Origin: Strix aluco
Lineage: Eukaryota; Chordata; Aves; Strigiformes; Strigidae
Direction: 5' to 3'
Length of the DNA stretch: 64,000 bases
NCBI RefSeq assembly: GCF_031877795.1
Contig: NC_133958.1
Location: 3,782,001-3,846,000, forward strand
This document shows, piece after piece, positions 53,101 through 63,005 of this stretch. The notes beneath the pieces are model-generated. The model was not told where the DNA came from, did no database searches, and saw only the letters and a list, made by a program, of their open reading frames with translations. Both the position numbers and the translations under genes were made by a program. Position 1 is the stretch's first letter; every line of letters starts with the position of its first letter.

Positions 53101-56100
53101 ATTAGAGCCCACACTTGTCAGCTTGCAGACCACAGTGGTTAAACAATCATTTCTGTTTCAGGCAGCAAGGTTTTCTTTAGCTTTCACCATGATGCCTGCC
53201 ACAAGAAAGCAGAGAGAAGGGCAGGGAGGGAAAAAGGTCCTCAGGCTACACTTAGAGCCACGGTCAACTTCTCCTTGAGTATTCTGAAGGAGGACCAGAA
53301 GCATGCAAAGCTGCTGTTCCACTGTTTGCAAGAACCACACAAGGCTCCGTTTCACTGAAGCGAACCTTAACACCAAAAATATAGCAAATAAAAGGAAAAA
53401 CGCAACAAGTTTCATACGTTATTAAACCTTCCAAGAGTATCACAGGGAGACATTACCAAGCAAAACAAGAACTCGAAGGACTGCATGGAAGCTAAACTTC
53501 CACTTCGATCAGACAGCTGGCTTTCAACAATTTCCAGCATGAATTGTGGGAGCCAAATATGCAGGAAGAGGAGAGAATTTCAGCTCAAGAAATTCTTTAC
53601 AACCAAGTATAACACCAACCTTGGGACTTCTCTCCAGGCATTTAAATTTCAGGACACCTTGCAGTATACCAGGGCTCTGGGGTTTGCACCTCAAGACTCA
53701 TCCTAAGTCAGCTACAGCTAACAATGAAAGGAAACCTCTTTGCTCTTTGGGTCACAAAAATCGATAAAATCAAAAATGGACATTATTACAATTTTTTGGA
53801 AACCATCCTGACCGGCGTGCTGAAACCGAAGCTAGTTATTTCACTTACAGGGAAGGCTTCCCTGAACTCCACCCACTATGACTCCAGCAACACACAGTAC
53901 AGCTGCCAGCCTGTCAGGAAGCATAAGGCTAGCAAGTCATCTTTTGTAACACGAAGTACAATACTTCAGAACAGCTAAGGAAGCTAAGAACAGACTATTT
54001 CCTGACTTCTGCACTTCCAGATCCCTATAAAAGCCACTTTACCATACATTATATATATATAAGTGCGTTACTATTACACACATCAACATGTCTATTTTAA
54101 TGAAGAATTATTTGCAAGCACCTGCCACACAACCACAACTCCTTCAATATTTGTACTTAATTAAGGATTTAGCTTGAGATGTAATTAAAATAAAGGTTAC
54201 AGAATTTAAAGTCTGCCAGGGAAAAAATTATACTACATTCAACAGCAGTTTTGCGTTCAAGCTTTAAAATACACTTCCTGAAGAATTTAAAATTAAAGTT
54301 TAAAAAAATTGTTACTGCTTTCTTGGTTCCAAAAGCCATCTTTCAACCTGTAAATAACAGGAGTTTTTCAAAGTGCATCATTTGCACCATGTTGGAGCTA
54401 ATAAATAAGAACAAATCACTTATGTTTATACTGATTTTTTGGCCTTTGGAAGTTAATTTGAACCACATACGAAAGGGGAAAGTAATAGAAACTGTAGCTA
54501 CCGCTTTTCTAAGTACAACAGTAACCTCACTTGTAAGTCACAGTATCCAAGATACGTAAAAAAAGAAAAAAACCCTAGGAATTACACAAGCAACAAGGCC
54601 AACTGCTTGCCAAAGAAAAATTTTAACTCATGATCTTACAGGCTGTGTTGTGCAAACAGGACTTTACAGCAGAAGAAATTTAGAAATCAGTGGGACTCTC
54701 CTCAAAAAAGATCGCAGAAGAAATTTTGCTCTCTAGCACAGCGATTGAGCAGCACAGAGAAAGTATGATTCCTCTAAGCGACCCCCAATCCAAGTAAAAA
54801 AAAAAATAACAAGTACATTTTTTGCAGTCACAGTCAGAGGCAGCCATCTTAGTGTAAGATGACATTTGTCACTGCCAGCTTAGAGAAGTTTCAGGCAATT
54901 TACAGTATTATTTCAAACAAAAAAACCTTCTTTACTTAATAAGTAAGCATACACAAATATTCAGATTTCTTCCTCTTCTGGGTAACAGAAGCTGGAAAGG
55001 TTGGAAAAATTACTTGATCTTTATCTAGTACTTAGATCTTCAAAGAGTACAAACATTAATTAATTCTCACAACACCTCCCTGTGGAATGCAAGTATCACA
55101 TTCCCCATTTTGCAGATTAGGAAAAAACACAAATCAGAAGCTGAGCGACAGGAAGATCTTAAACAAGCTTGGAAAACAATTCCAGCAAAATATTTAAGAA
55201 GCCTGAATTTAGCCCTTCTTAAAAGTGTGCTGAACAGTACTCTCAAACCATAGTTTAATCCTGAATCTGGGTATCTGAACATTAAATGTCTGTTTGCTTT
55301 GCTCAAGTTGCATACAGCAACACCGAGATATTTTAGCAAGATTGCATTCACATCTCCCTACCGAAGGGGTAGCTAAGAAGTCAGAAAACATTCAGGAAAA
55401 AATATTGCTCTTACCTTCTGCTACATCATCATCTACAGCGCCTTTCACCTGAGAAAAACACCACTGAATGTCATTTCCTCCTCCAGCTCCTAAAAAACAC
55501 AATCAAAAAAATGAGACCCCCCCACAGTAACAAAGAGCACACAATAGTTACCAATTGAAAATTTCAGACAACGTTGTACACGCCTACTTCCTCAGCAATG
55601 CTGGCCACACAATTACAAATTGCCCCTCCCCACCTTTTTCCTTTACCGATATTGTTTTTGTCATTAGTGGTTTGCCAGCGTTCAATGCAACGTTTGTCAA
55701 AAACACGGTGAGGGTAAGCAGTAACGGTGTAAGAGCCTCCACCACCAAAGCTCGCTGGAACGCTGCTACTGCGAACTTTAACTGCGCATTTACAACGAGG
55801 GTGCATGAACGTCTCCTTTCACACGAAGCTTCTTCCTACTTTAGAAGTCAGAACCCTCTACAAACACACACACCCCCCTTAAACAGCAACGGTCAGAAAA
55901 AGCTGCACGTTTTCGGAAAATTTCAGTCTTTCAATCAATATAAACCAAGCATGCTATTCATTTCCTTCTTTTACAAAAACACTGAACTGAACCTACATGC
56001 TAAAAGGCTAAAGAAAAAAAATTTTACCACAATTTTAGAGTCTCTTCGCAGAAGTAATGAAAGCAATTATCAGCCTTAAAAAAAGCAGTAAATCCGAGCA

Positions 56101-57992
56101 GAAAAAGCAAACAAGCAATCTGATGTTAACAAGTTCTACTACCATAGAAAACGGATCGAAGAGAAAACTTCAGGAACATTACTGCCTCGGCGGAAGGCAG
56201 TGATTCATTTGAACCCTGCCACCAAAACACACCAAAAAATCACCACCCATTTCTTTTGCATTTCATTCTGAGCAAATCACGGCAGGGCTGAGTACATACA
56301 GGAAGAGACTGAAATGGGCTTGCCTCTTTTTTTTTTTTTTTTTTTTTTAAAGCCACTGTCAAAATGGAACTTTTCCTCAACACAATTCAAACAGGCTGAG
56401 CAACAGATGGCATTTACACATTAATCCAGAGCTCTGTTACGGCTTTTGGGATAACAAAGAATACAGAAAGGACTACATCTCTCTTCTACGCTAAGTTAAG
56501 GAGGGGAAAAGTCAAAGAAACCAGAAGTCCCAAAATAATCTTCCCAAAAAAGATCAAGTGTCTCAGAATGTTAAGAGAAGGGCTGGAATACTATCAGAGT
56601 CCGGTTTGCATTTGTTGCTTGCCTTCATTTCTTTTCTGAGGGATTACAAGACATGCGAGCTACAGAACCTGACAAGGTGAAGGCAGGTACCAGCATCCAT
56701 CTACACAAGAGACGTCAAAATGCTTTTTGCAGATACACTGGACAGGTTTGCCACACACATCTCCACCATTCCCCAAAACCCCTACAACCCATTTTCTTTC
56801 CTCTCTCCAACCATTTGTCATTTAGCAGCTGGCACTATGGAAACCTTTAAAGGGGACAGCTTGTAAAAAAAAAAAAAAAAAAAAAAAATCACTGCTCTTT
56901 CTACTTAAGGCTGAAATTCTATTTTTCAGACAATTTACTAGGTAGAAGTTGGCATTTCCCCCCTCCCCAACTAAAACAAAAAAGAGTAGGGTGGATCATG
57001 GGCATATGGTGTAGGGGAAAAAGGCAAAGCACAAACCTAATACAGCCTCTGATGCTTGCTCCTCCAAACGCAAAGCGCTGAAAAGCCAATTCAGTTGCAG
57101 AGGAGGGGGATGAATATATTTCCAAATGAAGAAATCGCAAGAAAAAGTAAGAAGAAAAAGATATCTCATGCATACACACTTCTAGCCTACCAAGAGCGCT
57201 TTAGGATGCAAAATGGGGAGCAGGCACAGGAAGGAATGAGAAAGAAGACACAGTAAGACCTGTATTATTTAATTACATCCTGCACCCAATTTAACTCTCA
57301 TTTGCAGACGCTTAAAAGCTGCACCCTACAGAAGGGTGCAATTGTACTCTCGACACAAGCACGTCTGCACCCTGGAACACCTCTGCATGCACAGCAGCAC
57401 TTCTCTGCACAGTCCTCACTAACTCCACCTGAGAAATAAATGCAACATAAAAGCACGTATACAAATACAAAAGGCCTGCAGGGGGGAAAAAAACAGAAAA
57501 AAGGCAACAGACCCACCCTGTCTGCAAGCCTCCTGCATACTGAACTTCAAAACACACCGCTTCCCCCCTCGAAGCCCCTCCACCTTGCTTCTTCCATGCC
57601 TTTCCCCCCCCACCCCGATAAGGGAGGGAAAGGAAGAAGGAGTGGGTGGGAGGAAAGCACGATTTCCCAGAAGGGGGGGGGGAAATAAATCAGGAACGCG
57701 CAGGCGAGGCGGAATGGGAGAGCGGGGCCGCGGGAGCGAGCGAGGCAGGGGCAGCCGGCACGCCGGCAGCCACCGCTCGGGAAAGGCAGCGGCGGGCTGC
57801 GAGGCGCTCCGCGGGCTGGGGAGCGGCGAACCCCGGCGAGCCGGGGCTCGGGGCCGGCGTTGGCCGCTGCTCCCGGCCGGCAGCCCCCGCCGCCCGCCCG
57901 GCAGGCCGCTGCCGCAGCCTCACCTGCGCCCCCCGCCCGGCGGCGGCGGCAGCGGCCGGTGCCCCGCGGGGCAGCCTGCCCTTACCTGCCAT
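19920..57992 (-). CDS. PPP2R2A: PPP2R2A (PP2A regulatory subunit B55-alpha), coding span of 10 exons
   Basis: The product is the substrate-recruiting B subunit of the PP2A heterotrimer, which acts with the scaffold A and catalytic C subunits in mitotic exit, tau dephosphorylation and signalling. Ten exons (7, 75, 98, 166, 113, 178, 165, 170, 92 and 280 coding nt) join in frame to give exactly 447 residues, the human length. The sequence is a seven-bladed WD40 beta-propeller throughout, from [20 protein letters not shown] to the C-terminal LYIFQDKMN. Residues known to line the substrate groove are present: E27, K48 and D197 (in [12 protein letters not shown]). From memory, T63, I356 and M446 are the only differences from the human protein, extreme conservation typical of B55-alpha. 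B55-beta, -gamma and -delta are less likely because the N-terminus MAGAGGGND is alpha-specific. Intron 6 looks U12-type and intron 9 is GC-AG. Confidence 0.98.
21442..21533 (-). CDS. PPP2R2A: PPP2R2A coding exon 9 of 10 (GC donor)
   Basis: The acceptor is TTTCCAG. It encodes residues 325-354 ([20 protein letters not shown], then [10 protein letters not shown]) plus two bases of Ser355. The only in-frame junction is AG|GCAAGT, a GC donor. The nearby GT alternative breaks the frame into exon 10. Confidence 0.95.
22365..22534 (-). CDS. PPP2R2A: PPP2R2A coding exon 8 of 10
   Basis: The acceptor is TTATACAG and the donor is GTATTT. It encodes residues 268-324: [20 protein letters not shown], then [20 protein letters not shown], then [17 protein letters not shown]. 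It includes the canonical VKIWDLN WD strand. Confidence 0.97.
23118..23282 (-). CDS. PPP2R2A: PPP2R2A coding exon 7 of 10
   Basis: It encodes Asn213-Lys267: [20 protein letters not shown], then [20 protein letters not shown], then [15 protein letters not shown], plus one base of Leu268. The donor is GTAAGT. The acceptor AATGCTGTAG has almost no polypyrimidine tract but has TTTCTTAAC upstream, a U12-type branch-site match. Confidence 0.97.
24192..24369 (-). CDS. PPP2R2A: PPP2R2A coding exon 6 of 10
   Basis: The acceptor is ATTTTGCAG. It encodes residues 154-212 ([20 protein letters not shown] to EITDRSF) plus one base of Asn213. D197 of the substrate groove lies in [11 protein letters not shown]. 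The donor is GTATCTTTT, close to the U12 consensus GTATCCTTT. Confidence 0.97.
24629..24741 (-). CDS. PPP2R2A: PPP2R2A coding exon 5 of 10
   Basis: The acceptor is TATTTCAG and the donor is GTGAGT. It encodes residues 116-153: [20 protein letters not shown], then [18 protein letters not shown]. It contains the WD-type IKLWK strand. It ends in phase 0. Confidence 0.97.
25308..25473 (-). CDS. PPP2R2A: PPP2R2A coding exon 4 of 10
   Basis: The acceptor is CTTTTTAG and the donor is GTAAGT. It encodes residues 61-115 ([20 protein letters not shown] to LLSTN) plus one base of Asp116. Thr63 stands where I recall Ile in the human protein. Confidence 0.97.
26201..26219 (+). repeat. G19 homopolymer tract
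   Basis: Nineteen consecutive G follow a pyrimidine-rich run, in PPP2R2A intron 3. Length may be uncertain because such tracts are hard to sequence. Confidence 0.9.
27260..27450. repeat. possible ancient SINE-like sequence in PPP2R2A intron 3
   Basis: A slightly GC-richer stretch in PPP2R2A intron 3 ends in AAAGCGCTGTGGGGTGCAGT and GTGATAGAAGGTGGTACAG, loosely like the tail of old vertebrate SINEs. Open on both strands for about 65 codons without recognisable protein. Low certainty. Confidence 0.25.
28758..28855 (-). CDS. PPP2R2A: PPP2R2A coding exon 3 of 10
   Basis: The acceptor is CTGTGCAG and the donor is GTGAGT. It encodes residues 28-60: [20 protein letters not shown], then [13 protein letters not shown], forming propeller blade 1. 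It contains K48. It ends in phase 0. Confidence 0.97.
41876..41890 (+). repeat. short interstitial telomere-type repeat
   Basis: TTAGGGTTAGGGTTA is two and a half units of the vertebrate telomere hexamer, in PPP2R2A intron 2. It is short enough to be chance or a repair scar. Confidence 0.7.
45400..45570 (-). repeat. MIR-like relic in PPP2R2A intron 2
   Basis: An antisense MIR pattern is visible: GGATCTCAAAGTTCCTT, then CTTACAGATAGGGAAAACAA, then GGGGTTAAAATGACTTAGTG. Diverged; judged by eye. Confidence 0.5.
50265..50370 (-). repeat. possible MIR-like fragment in PPP2R2A intron 2
   Basis: ACAAATGGGTGAAGATAAAA and a later GGGCTATAACCCTGGGTCTT loosely follow the antisense MIR consensus. Weakest of the MIR-like calls. 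Confidence 0.35.
51355..51480 (-). repeat. MIR-like relic in PPP2R2A intron 2
   Basis: AGGCACAAAATAGTTAAACG, then ACTTGTCAAAG, then CCTGGCTCCCAGCCTCC match the antisense MIR head and core order. Diverged; judged by eye. Confidence 0.55.
55015..55180 (-). repeat. MIR-like relic near PPP2R2A exon 2
   Basis: AGTACAAACATTAATTAATT, then CTCACAACACCTCCCTGTGG, then CCCCATTTTGCAGATTAGGA follow the antisense MIR tail and core closely. This is the clearest MIR-like copy in the window. Confidence 0.6.
55415..55489 (-). CDS. PPP2R2A: PPP2R2A coding exon 2 of 10
   Basis: The acceptor is TTTTTTAG and the donor is GTAAGA. It encodes the rest of Gly3 through Glu27 ([20 protein letters not shown], then DVAE) plus one base of Ala28. 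E27, a known substrate-contact residue, is the last full codon. Confidence 0.95.
56327..56348 (+). repeat. T22 homopolymer tract
   Basis: Twenty-two consecutive T in PPP2R2A intron 1, facing an A24 tract 516 nt away. Confidence 0.9.
56865..56888 (+). repeat. A24 homopolymer tract
   Basis: Twenty-four consecutive A in PPP2R2A intron 1. With the T22 tract it forms an inverted pair. Confidence 0.9.
57986..57992 (-). CDS. PPP2R2A: PPP2R2A coding exon 1 of 10 (ATG GCA G)
   Basis: Only seven coding nucleotides are present: Met, Ala and the first base of Gly. The donor GTAAGG follows at 57985. Joining to exon 2 restores [12 protein letters not shown]. The position in a CpG island and the ATG context (CCAACATGGCAGG) support this as the true start. 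Confidence 0.9.
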
Positions 57993-58183
57993 GTTGGGCT
58001 CGCGATAGCGGCCGCGGCGGGTCGGGCGGTCTCGGCGCTGCGCGGCGGGGCCGCCGGTGCCGGGCGGGGGGCGGTGGCGGCGGGCGGATGGCGGCGGATG
58101 GCGGCGGGGGTGCGGCCGGCTCCGCTCCTGGGGCTGCCCCCGCTCCGCGCCTCGCTCCGGCCCCCCCCCAAACGCTCCACTTT

Positions 58184-58195
58184 CAAAATGGCGCC
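58184..58195 (+). promoter_or_regulatory. YY1-like site upstream of PPP2R2A
   Basis: CAAAATGGCGCC is close to the YY1 consensus AANATGGCGGC and lies 15 nt from the CRE. Motif match only. Confidence 0.35.
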
Positions 58196-58209
58196 GGCCG
58201 AGCTGGGGG

Positions 58210-58217
58210 TGACGTCA
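58210..58217. promoter_or_regulatory. consensus cAMP-response element
   Basis: TGACGTCA is a perfect CREB/ATF palindrome, about 220 nt upstream of the PPP2R2A start codon in its CpG island. Such placement near a start site is typical of functional CREs. Confidence 0.6.
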
Positions 58218-59087
58218 CCCGGCGGGGGGGGCGGCGGGCGGGGCGGCGCTCCGGGGAGGGCGGGGCGGCGCGGCGGGGCCCTCACCGCCCCCCGTAGGGC
58301 CGGGCCGGGCCGGGCGGCATGGCGCGGGGGGGGGAGGTATGGCGGCGGGCGGGCGCTGGCCCGCGGCCCCTCCACGCTCGGGTGGTGGCAGCCGCCGCGC
58401 CGGGCCGTTCCCGGGGGCTTGTCCCTGCAGGGCGGGCCTCCTCCCAGCGCCCCATGGCGCCGTCCCCCCCCGCTCGGCAGGCTCGCCCTTTATTTCGCTC
58501 ATTCCCCGAGTCTCCCCTTTGCTTATCGTCGTTTGGTTTGGTGTTTTTGGTTTTTTTTTTTTTTAAAACTTTCCTCCGCTCCCTCACTTCCTTCTCCTGC
58601 CATTTCCTCATGCAGCACTTCCTCGCCGTAGCCACAGAACCTGTTTGATGCACATTTTCCACCCTCTTGGAGGCTTTCCATAATGTCTGCAGGCTTGGGC
58701 TCTCATTTCGCTGGAGAACCCAAGCGCGACTTTGCCGTTCTCATTGCTATTCCCTGCATACACCAGCCATGCTTCTGAGCCATTTTTAGCCTCCATCCAC
58801 CTTTCACACTGACAGCCAGCAAGATCTACAAAGAAAGGCTTCCAGCCGAGCCCAGCTTGGCACAACTCCTGCTGGCTCAGAAAGGAGGAAGGCTCCTTTT
58901 TAGCTCACTGGGTCCCAGTTAAAGTCTCAGCTGTAGTTAACATACAGGACTTGGGTAATTGATTCAGTACAATCTATTTAAGATCTTGTGAAAGTCATCA
59001 GTTTCCCTTCACAGATGTTTGTGCAAACGTTTTCTTTCTTCTCAGGCTGGGTAAAGCTTGCTAATCCAGATTTCACTTTGAGATTCA

Positions 59088-59150
59088 TGAGCTCATCCTG
59101 CAATCCCAGCACTGCCACAAACTCGCAATGTGCCTTGAAACAAGTTTCCT
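59088..59150 (+). repeat. MIR-like fragment, plus orientation
   Basis: ATCCCAGCACTGCCACAAAC, then TCGCAATGTGCCTTGAAACA, then AGTTTCCTAAGTCATC follow the MIR head-to-core order in sense. Diverged. Confidence 0.45.
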
Positions 59151-60924
59151 AAGTCATCACGTACGCTATTTTTGCACGTCCAGCTCAAAACACCTAAGAG
59201 GCTGCTTTTCTTAAATGGAAGGCCATTGAATTCCTACTCAAGTACAGCACAAAACGCAGAACTGTGGGAACGGAACACCTCTAAACAAACACACAGTCAG
59301 TGTGTTCAGGAGTGAACACCAGAAACCCACGGCTGGCCCGGATGATAGGCTGCTTTGGACAAATGCAGATTGATCTCTCCATCCCTGATAAAGATTGCAC
59401 ATGCAAATAAAGTCAATCTTGGAAACAACAATGATGTTTGAAAGAGCACTCAACACATACGGGGCATTCTAAAGAACTGCAACCCACCTAAATTTGAGAA
59501 TACCTGGAACCAAGTATTTTGCTTAGTCCATTTTGGGAGCAATCCAAAAAATCTAAAAGCAAACACACTGCAAGTTTGAAAACATTCACAATCAAGACAG
59601 GCTCTTTTTGGATCACTACAGCATTAAGGTCCTTCTCTTAACACCCAGGTCCATGTTTCCCAGAGTTCAAGAACCAATTCATTCAATTCTACAAATTTGT
59701 GGCCATGTCTAGTCAATACCAAACTCAGAATGAAAACTGGCATTCCTCTTTGTTCATGTTTCTTTAAAAACCTCCTTTTCAACCCTAAACAGAACTGTCC
59801 TGCAGGAAAATTTGCAAATAAAGTCCAATTTACCCATTGCCTTCTGTACAATTACTTCAGAATCTGGCCCTCATAGCAGAATGAGCATTGTCTCATGAAC
59901 TTCTGTTGCTAAAAAAGAGGCAAAAAGACCTGCAATTAGCCCTGTAATATAAATTAATGAAGCTTTAGTATATACCTTATAATTAAAACAAAATCCCTCT
60001 TAGAAGAGATTTAATATCATGATGCCAGAAGGATGGATCATAATTCCAACATTTCAGGTTTTTGTTTTGAACTAAGGTACAGACTATAATGAAGTATAAT
60101 AAATAATTAACATTAAATCACAGCCAGGGTAATTAGTAAGACATCTTGAGAATCACAGTCTTTGCTTGGGTGTTCACTTGCTTGTTAATTCAGACAACAC
60201 AAGTATTCACACGAGCATGAATTGTTAGTGCAAATTAGCAAGAGCGCATTTTGCTGATTCAAAGTTTATAAGCACATACTTACGCCCTTTTGATTTCACT
60301 GGAGTTTAAGCATTTGTTCAGGTGCTCTGGGGAGGATAGTAACTGTATTATGTTAAATTTGTACACAACCACCAACAGCATAAAGCTTCCATGAACGTTT
60401 CTCTATTCTGATTATGCTTTAATTACTAATTCTTACACTACAGACAAACCCCTTCAGCTCAGACTAAAGAACATCTCCAGGAAATGGGAGGGACATATAG
60501 GGACAAAGATCCACAGAAAAGCATTTCTGGTTGTATTTGTTAAAGGCCAGTGAACTACATACAGAGTGGTCGGTTCACAGCAGCATAAATCAGGAGCTGT
60601 AGAAGTTAGAACAACTTGAAAATCAAAATATAAAATATGACTGGCAGCCCATAAAAAATATGTATATTAATGTCAAATCACTGATCAAACCGCTAAGGCC
60701 TCAGAAAAGAACTCTGTCAGCAACTCATTTTGCATCTGCTTTAGTTTCCCAGTAATTTGACCCGTTAGACAGGACTGTAATGAATTACAACAAATCCGTT
60801 TAGGAATAAAGGGAGTAATTATCACCAAAATTATCACTGGAATTTAGTAATAGCTGAGCCATCTGAGGTCACATGCAGGTTAACATCAGGGCAATATAAT
60901 TCCCTACAGCGTTCTCTTCTGTAC

Positions 60925-61095
60925 TTCATTCTGTCTAGCTTGAAGTGTCTCAGCAAGAGTTTTCCATTGCCTTTTGGGAGAGCGTTTCACAGCCTAGCAG
61001 CCTCCGCTCCTAGAAAATGTTTGCTAATATTCACCCCGTGTTTCCCCATTCTTAATTTCACATAATTGTCTCTACGTATGTAGCCACTTAATTAA
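60925..61095 (+). repeat. possible ancient CR1/L3-type LINE fragment
   Basis: The text GTTTCACAGCCTAGCAG, then TTTGCTAATATTCACCCCG, then CTTAATTTCACATAATTGTC resembles a 3' region of old sauropsid CR1/L3 elements. Judged by eye, orientation uncertain. Confidence 0.4.
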
Positions 61096-62879
61096 CAACC
61101 ATTATCAAAACAGTGCTGAGTCACATCTTAATACTGCCACATGGAAGTTCACGCTTAGCAAAAGGTCAGGCAGACCCTGATTCTGCAGCGAGTTTCAGGT
61201 AAACTCACACAGGGTGAACTGCACGTGGTGCAAGCCCTGACCCATCTGATCTCTTCACGTTACATCAACGCCAGCCCCACTCAAGCAGGTGGGCCCCTAA
61301 TGCCACCTGCAGTGTGCCAGCTGCCGTGCCAGGAAGTCTTCTGTGGAGATGCAGAACTTCCATTTGCTTTTTCTGACAGTCAGGCTTTACTCAGCCCGAG
61401 TTCATTTTAACCAGGTCCCACCTGTAAAGCCCCAACTGCCAGTGGCCAGAGATTTTCAGCTAAAACCAAGGTTGAAGCATTTCCAGTTCCTGCCTTGCTA
61501 TCCTAAACTTGAACACTACGAAGACATATACTGCACCTTACTTCACCAGAGCAGTTCCACCAAAGTCACTAGTTTTTATTTTTGGAAAGGGTAAATATGC
61601 AATTAAAGTTTCTAGGAGTTCTGAGCATCTGCACTGTTGGGGGAATACTCAGAAGTGACATAAAGTGTCACCCTCCCCTGCTCAGTCACTGGGCAGTTTA
61701 AGTATTAATAATAAAAAGCAGAAGAGGATGGTACATAACTTTCTTTTCCCTTTGCCACTGCCAGCAATTTTCTAGAGAGTCATTTCCCAAACAAGACACT
61801 GTAACAGTACTATCTAATGGTTCTGTAACCAAACGCCCCAAACTACTCATCACTGAGCAAACTTACGCTCACTACTTCTGGTAAACAAACAGCTTGTGTC
61901 ATCTCAAAAGTATAAAGTTCATTGGATTAAAGCTCTGGTATTACAAGGCGAAGCCTCAACATTTTCTTTCAGAAATTACTAACGCTTTTTTTCTTAACTT
62001 TAGCCTGGTGCAAGCAAACAAAAAAGCTAATTAGGCTTGGAAAGAATTTCATATGTTCATTAAAGTAGTAGTTTGCAAGACAGGTTTAAAACCAGCTCCG
62101 AAGATGATTTGTTTAGAGCAGATCTAAATTACAATGATTGAAACCACAATTTGCAAAATACTAGTTTAATAGACTATTTAAGCACAATTTGTACAGGATT
62201 CATGCACCTGCGTTTTGGCAGTTTTATTTTAAAGCAAGTGCAAAAATACATGCAAGCATACAGAGAAAACAAGGCTTCTGGAAAAGAAGAAAAAAAGGTC
62301 TTAGAGGTAGTCAGGAAGCACCTGTTTGGGGGAGGAAAACAAGTATTTTTCAACTAGGAGGGCTTGTTTGGAAGGGTAAGAGATGTCCCAGTATTTTGGG
62401 GTTAAAAGTTAAGAAAAGAGGGATAACTTGAGATGCATAGCAAAATTATGTTATTATTTTTAAGTCTCCCACTACATTTTTCACGAACTGTAGTTAGTTC
62501 TATGGCAGAATGAGTCCAACTGAACACTAAGAGAACTATTATGGGAAGCCAGCAATCCTATTGAAACCAAAACTGTAGCTATAGAAGATTCACAAGACTT
62601 AGCCCTTCCTGTAACTTAGTAGCTGCAATTAACAAAACATATAGTTCAGGATAACCTGGCACTTTGAATCTTCCACCTCAGGATAATTTGGACATAACTT
62701 GGAAATCTAAAACCTACTAGCAGTAGGGAAAACAACAACAACAACAACAAGAAACAAAATGAGGTCAGCATAAACTAGGCACCACGAACACAAAGCAAGG
62801 GACTCAGAAAGTGTTTTTTTTCTAACAAGAATGATTTAACACTGAACTACATTGCCAAGAAAATCTGCAGTACATCCAC

Positions 62880-63005
62880 TACCAGGCACTTTTAAGAGCA
62901 AATTAGATAACCCCCTACTGGGAATCATCTAAGTAGAGCTGCTCCCTGCCTAAGGGTAAGAGAGGCCTCAGTCCTTTCCAGCCCCAGTTTTCAGCATTCT
63001 ACAGA
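62880..63005 (+). repeat. old CR1-type LINE 3' end
   Basis: TTTTAAGAGCAAATTAGATA, then TGGGAATCATCTAAGTAGAG, then CAGTCCTTTCCAGCCCC follows the 3' end consensus of old sauropsid CR1 elements. Strongly diverged, so not a recent insertion. Confidence 0.55.

Larger units (their letters stand above)
28856..55414 (-). other. PPP2R2A: PPP2R2A intron 2 (26.6 kb)
   Basis: This is the largest intron of the window, GTAAGA to CTGTGCAG. It is AT-rich and has no recognised exon or gene. It holds MIR-like relics (about 45400-45570, 50265-50370, 51355-51480 and 55015-55180), a short TTAGGG run at 41876, AT-rich microsatellites near 47458-47492 and 54048-54060, and poly(A) tracts near 42860-42930. Short open frames are not conserved-looking. 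Confidence 0.85.
55490..57985 (-). other. PPP2R2A: PPP2R2A intron 1
   Basis: This 2.5 kb intron runs from GTAAGG to TTTTTTAG. It holds a CpG-dense patch at about 55630-55850 with overlapping open frames, a T22 tract at 56327-56348, an A24 tract at 56865-56888, and the start of the PPP2R2A CpG island from about 57690. Confidence 0.85.
57690..58460. promoter_or_regulatory. PPP2R2A: CpG island and promoter region of PPP2R2A
   Basis: A sharp rise in GC and CpG spans PPP2R2A exon 1. Upstream of the start there is a perfect cAMP-response element and a YY1-like site, and long G-runs on the plus strand at about 58218-58270 that could form G-quadruplexes. No TATA box is evident. Long open frames across the island are compositional artefacts. 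Confidence 0.85.

Noticed and set aside
57585-58631. 348-codon plus-strand open frame
   Set aside because: It crosses the PPP2R2A CpG island. The translation is Pro/Arg/Gly/Ala low complexity and several other frames are open over the same stretch, the usual effect of few stop codons in GC-rich DNA.
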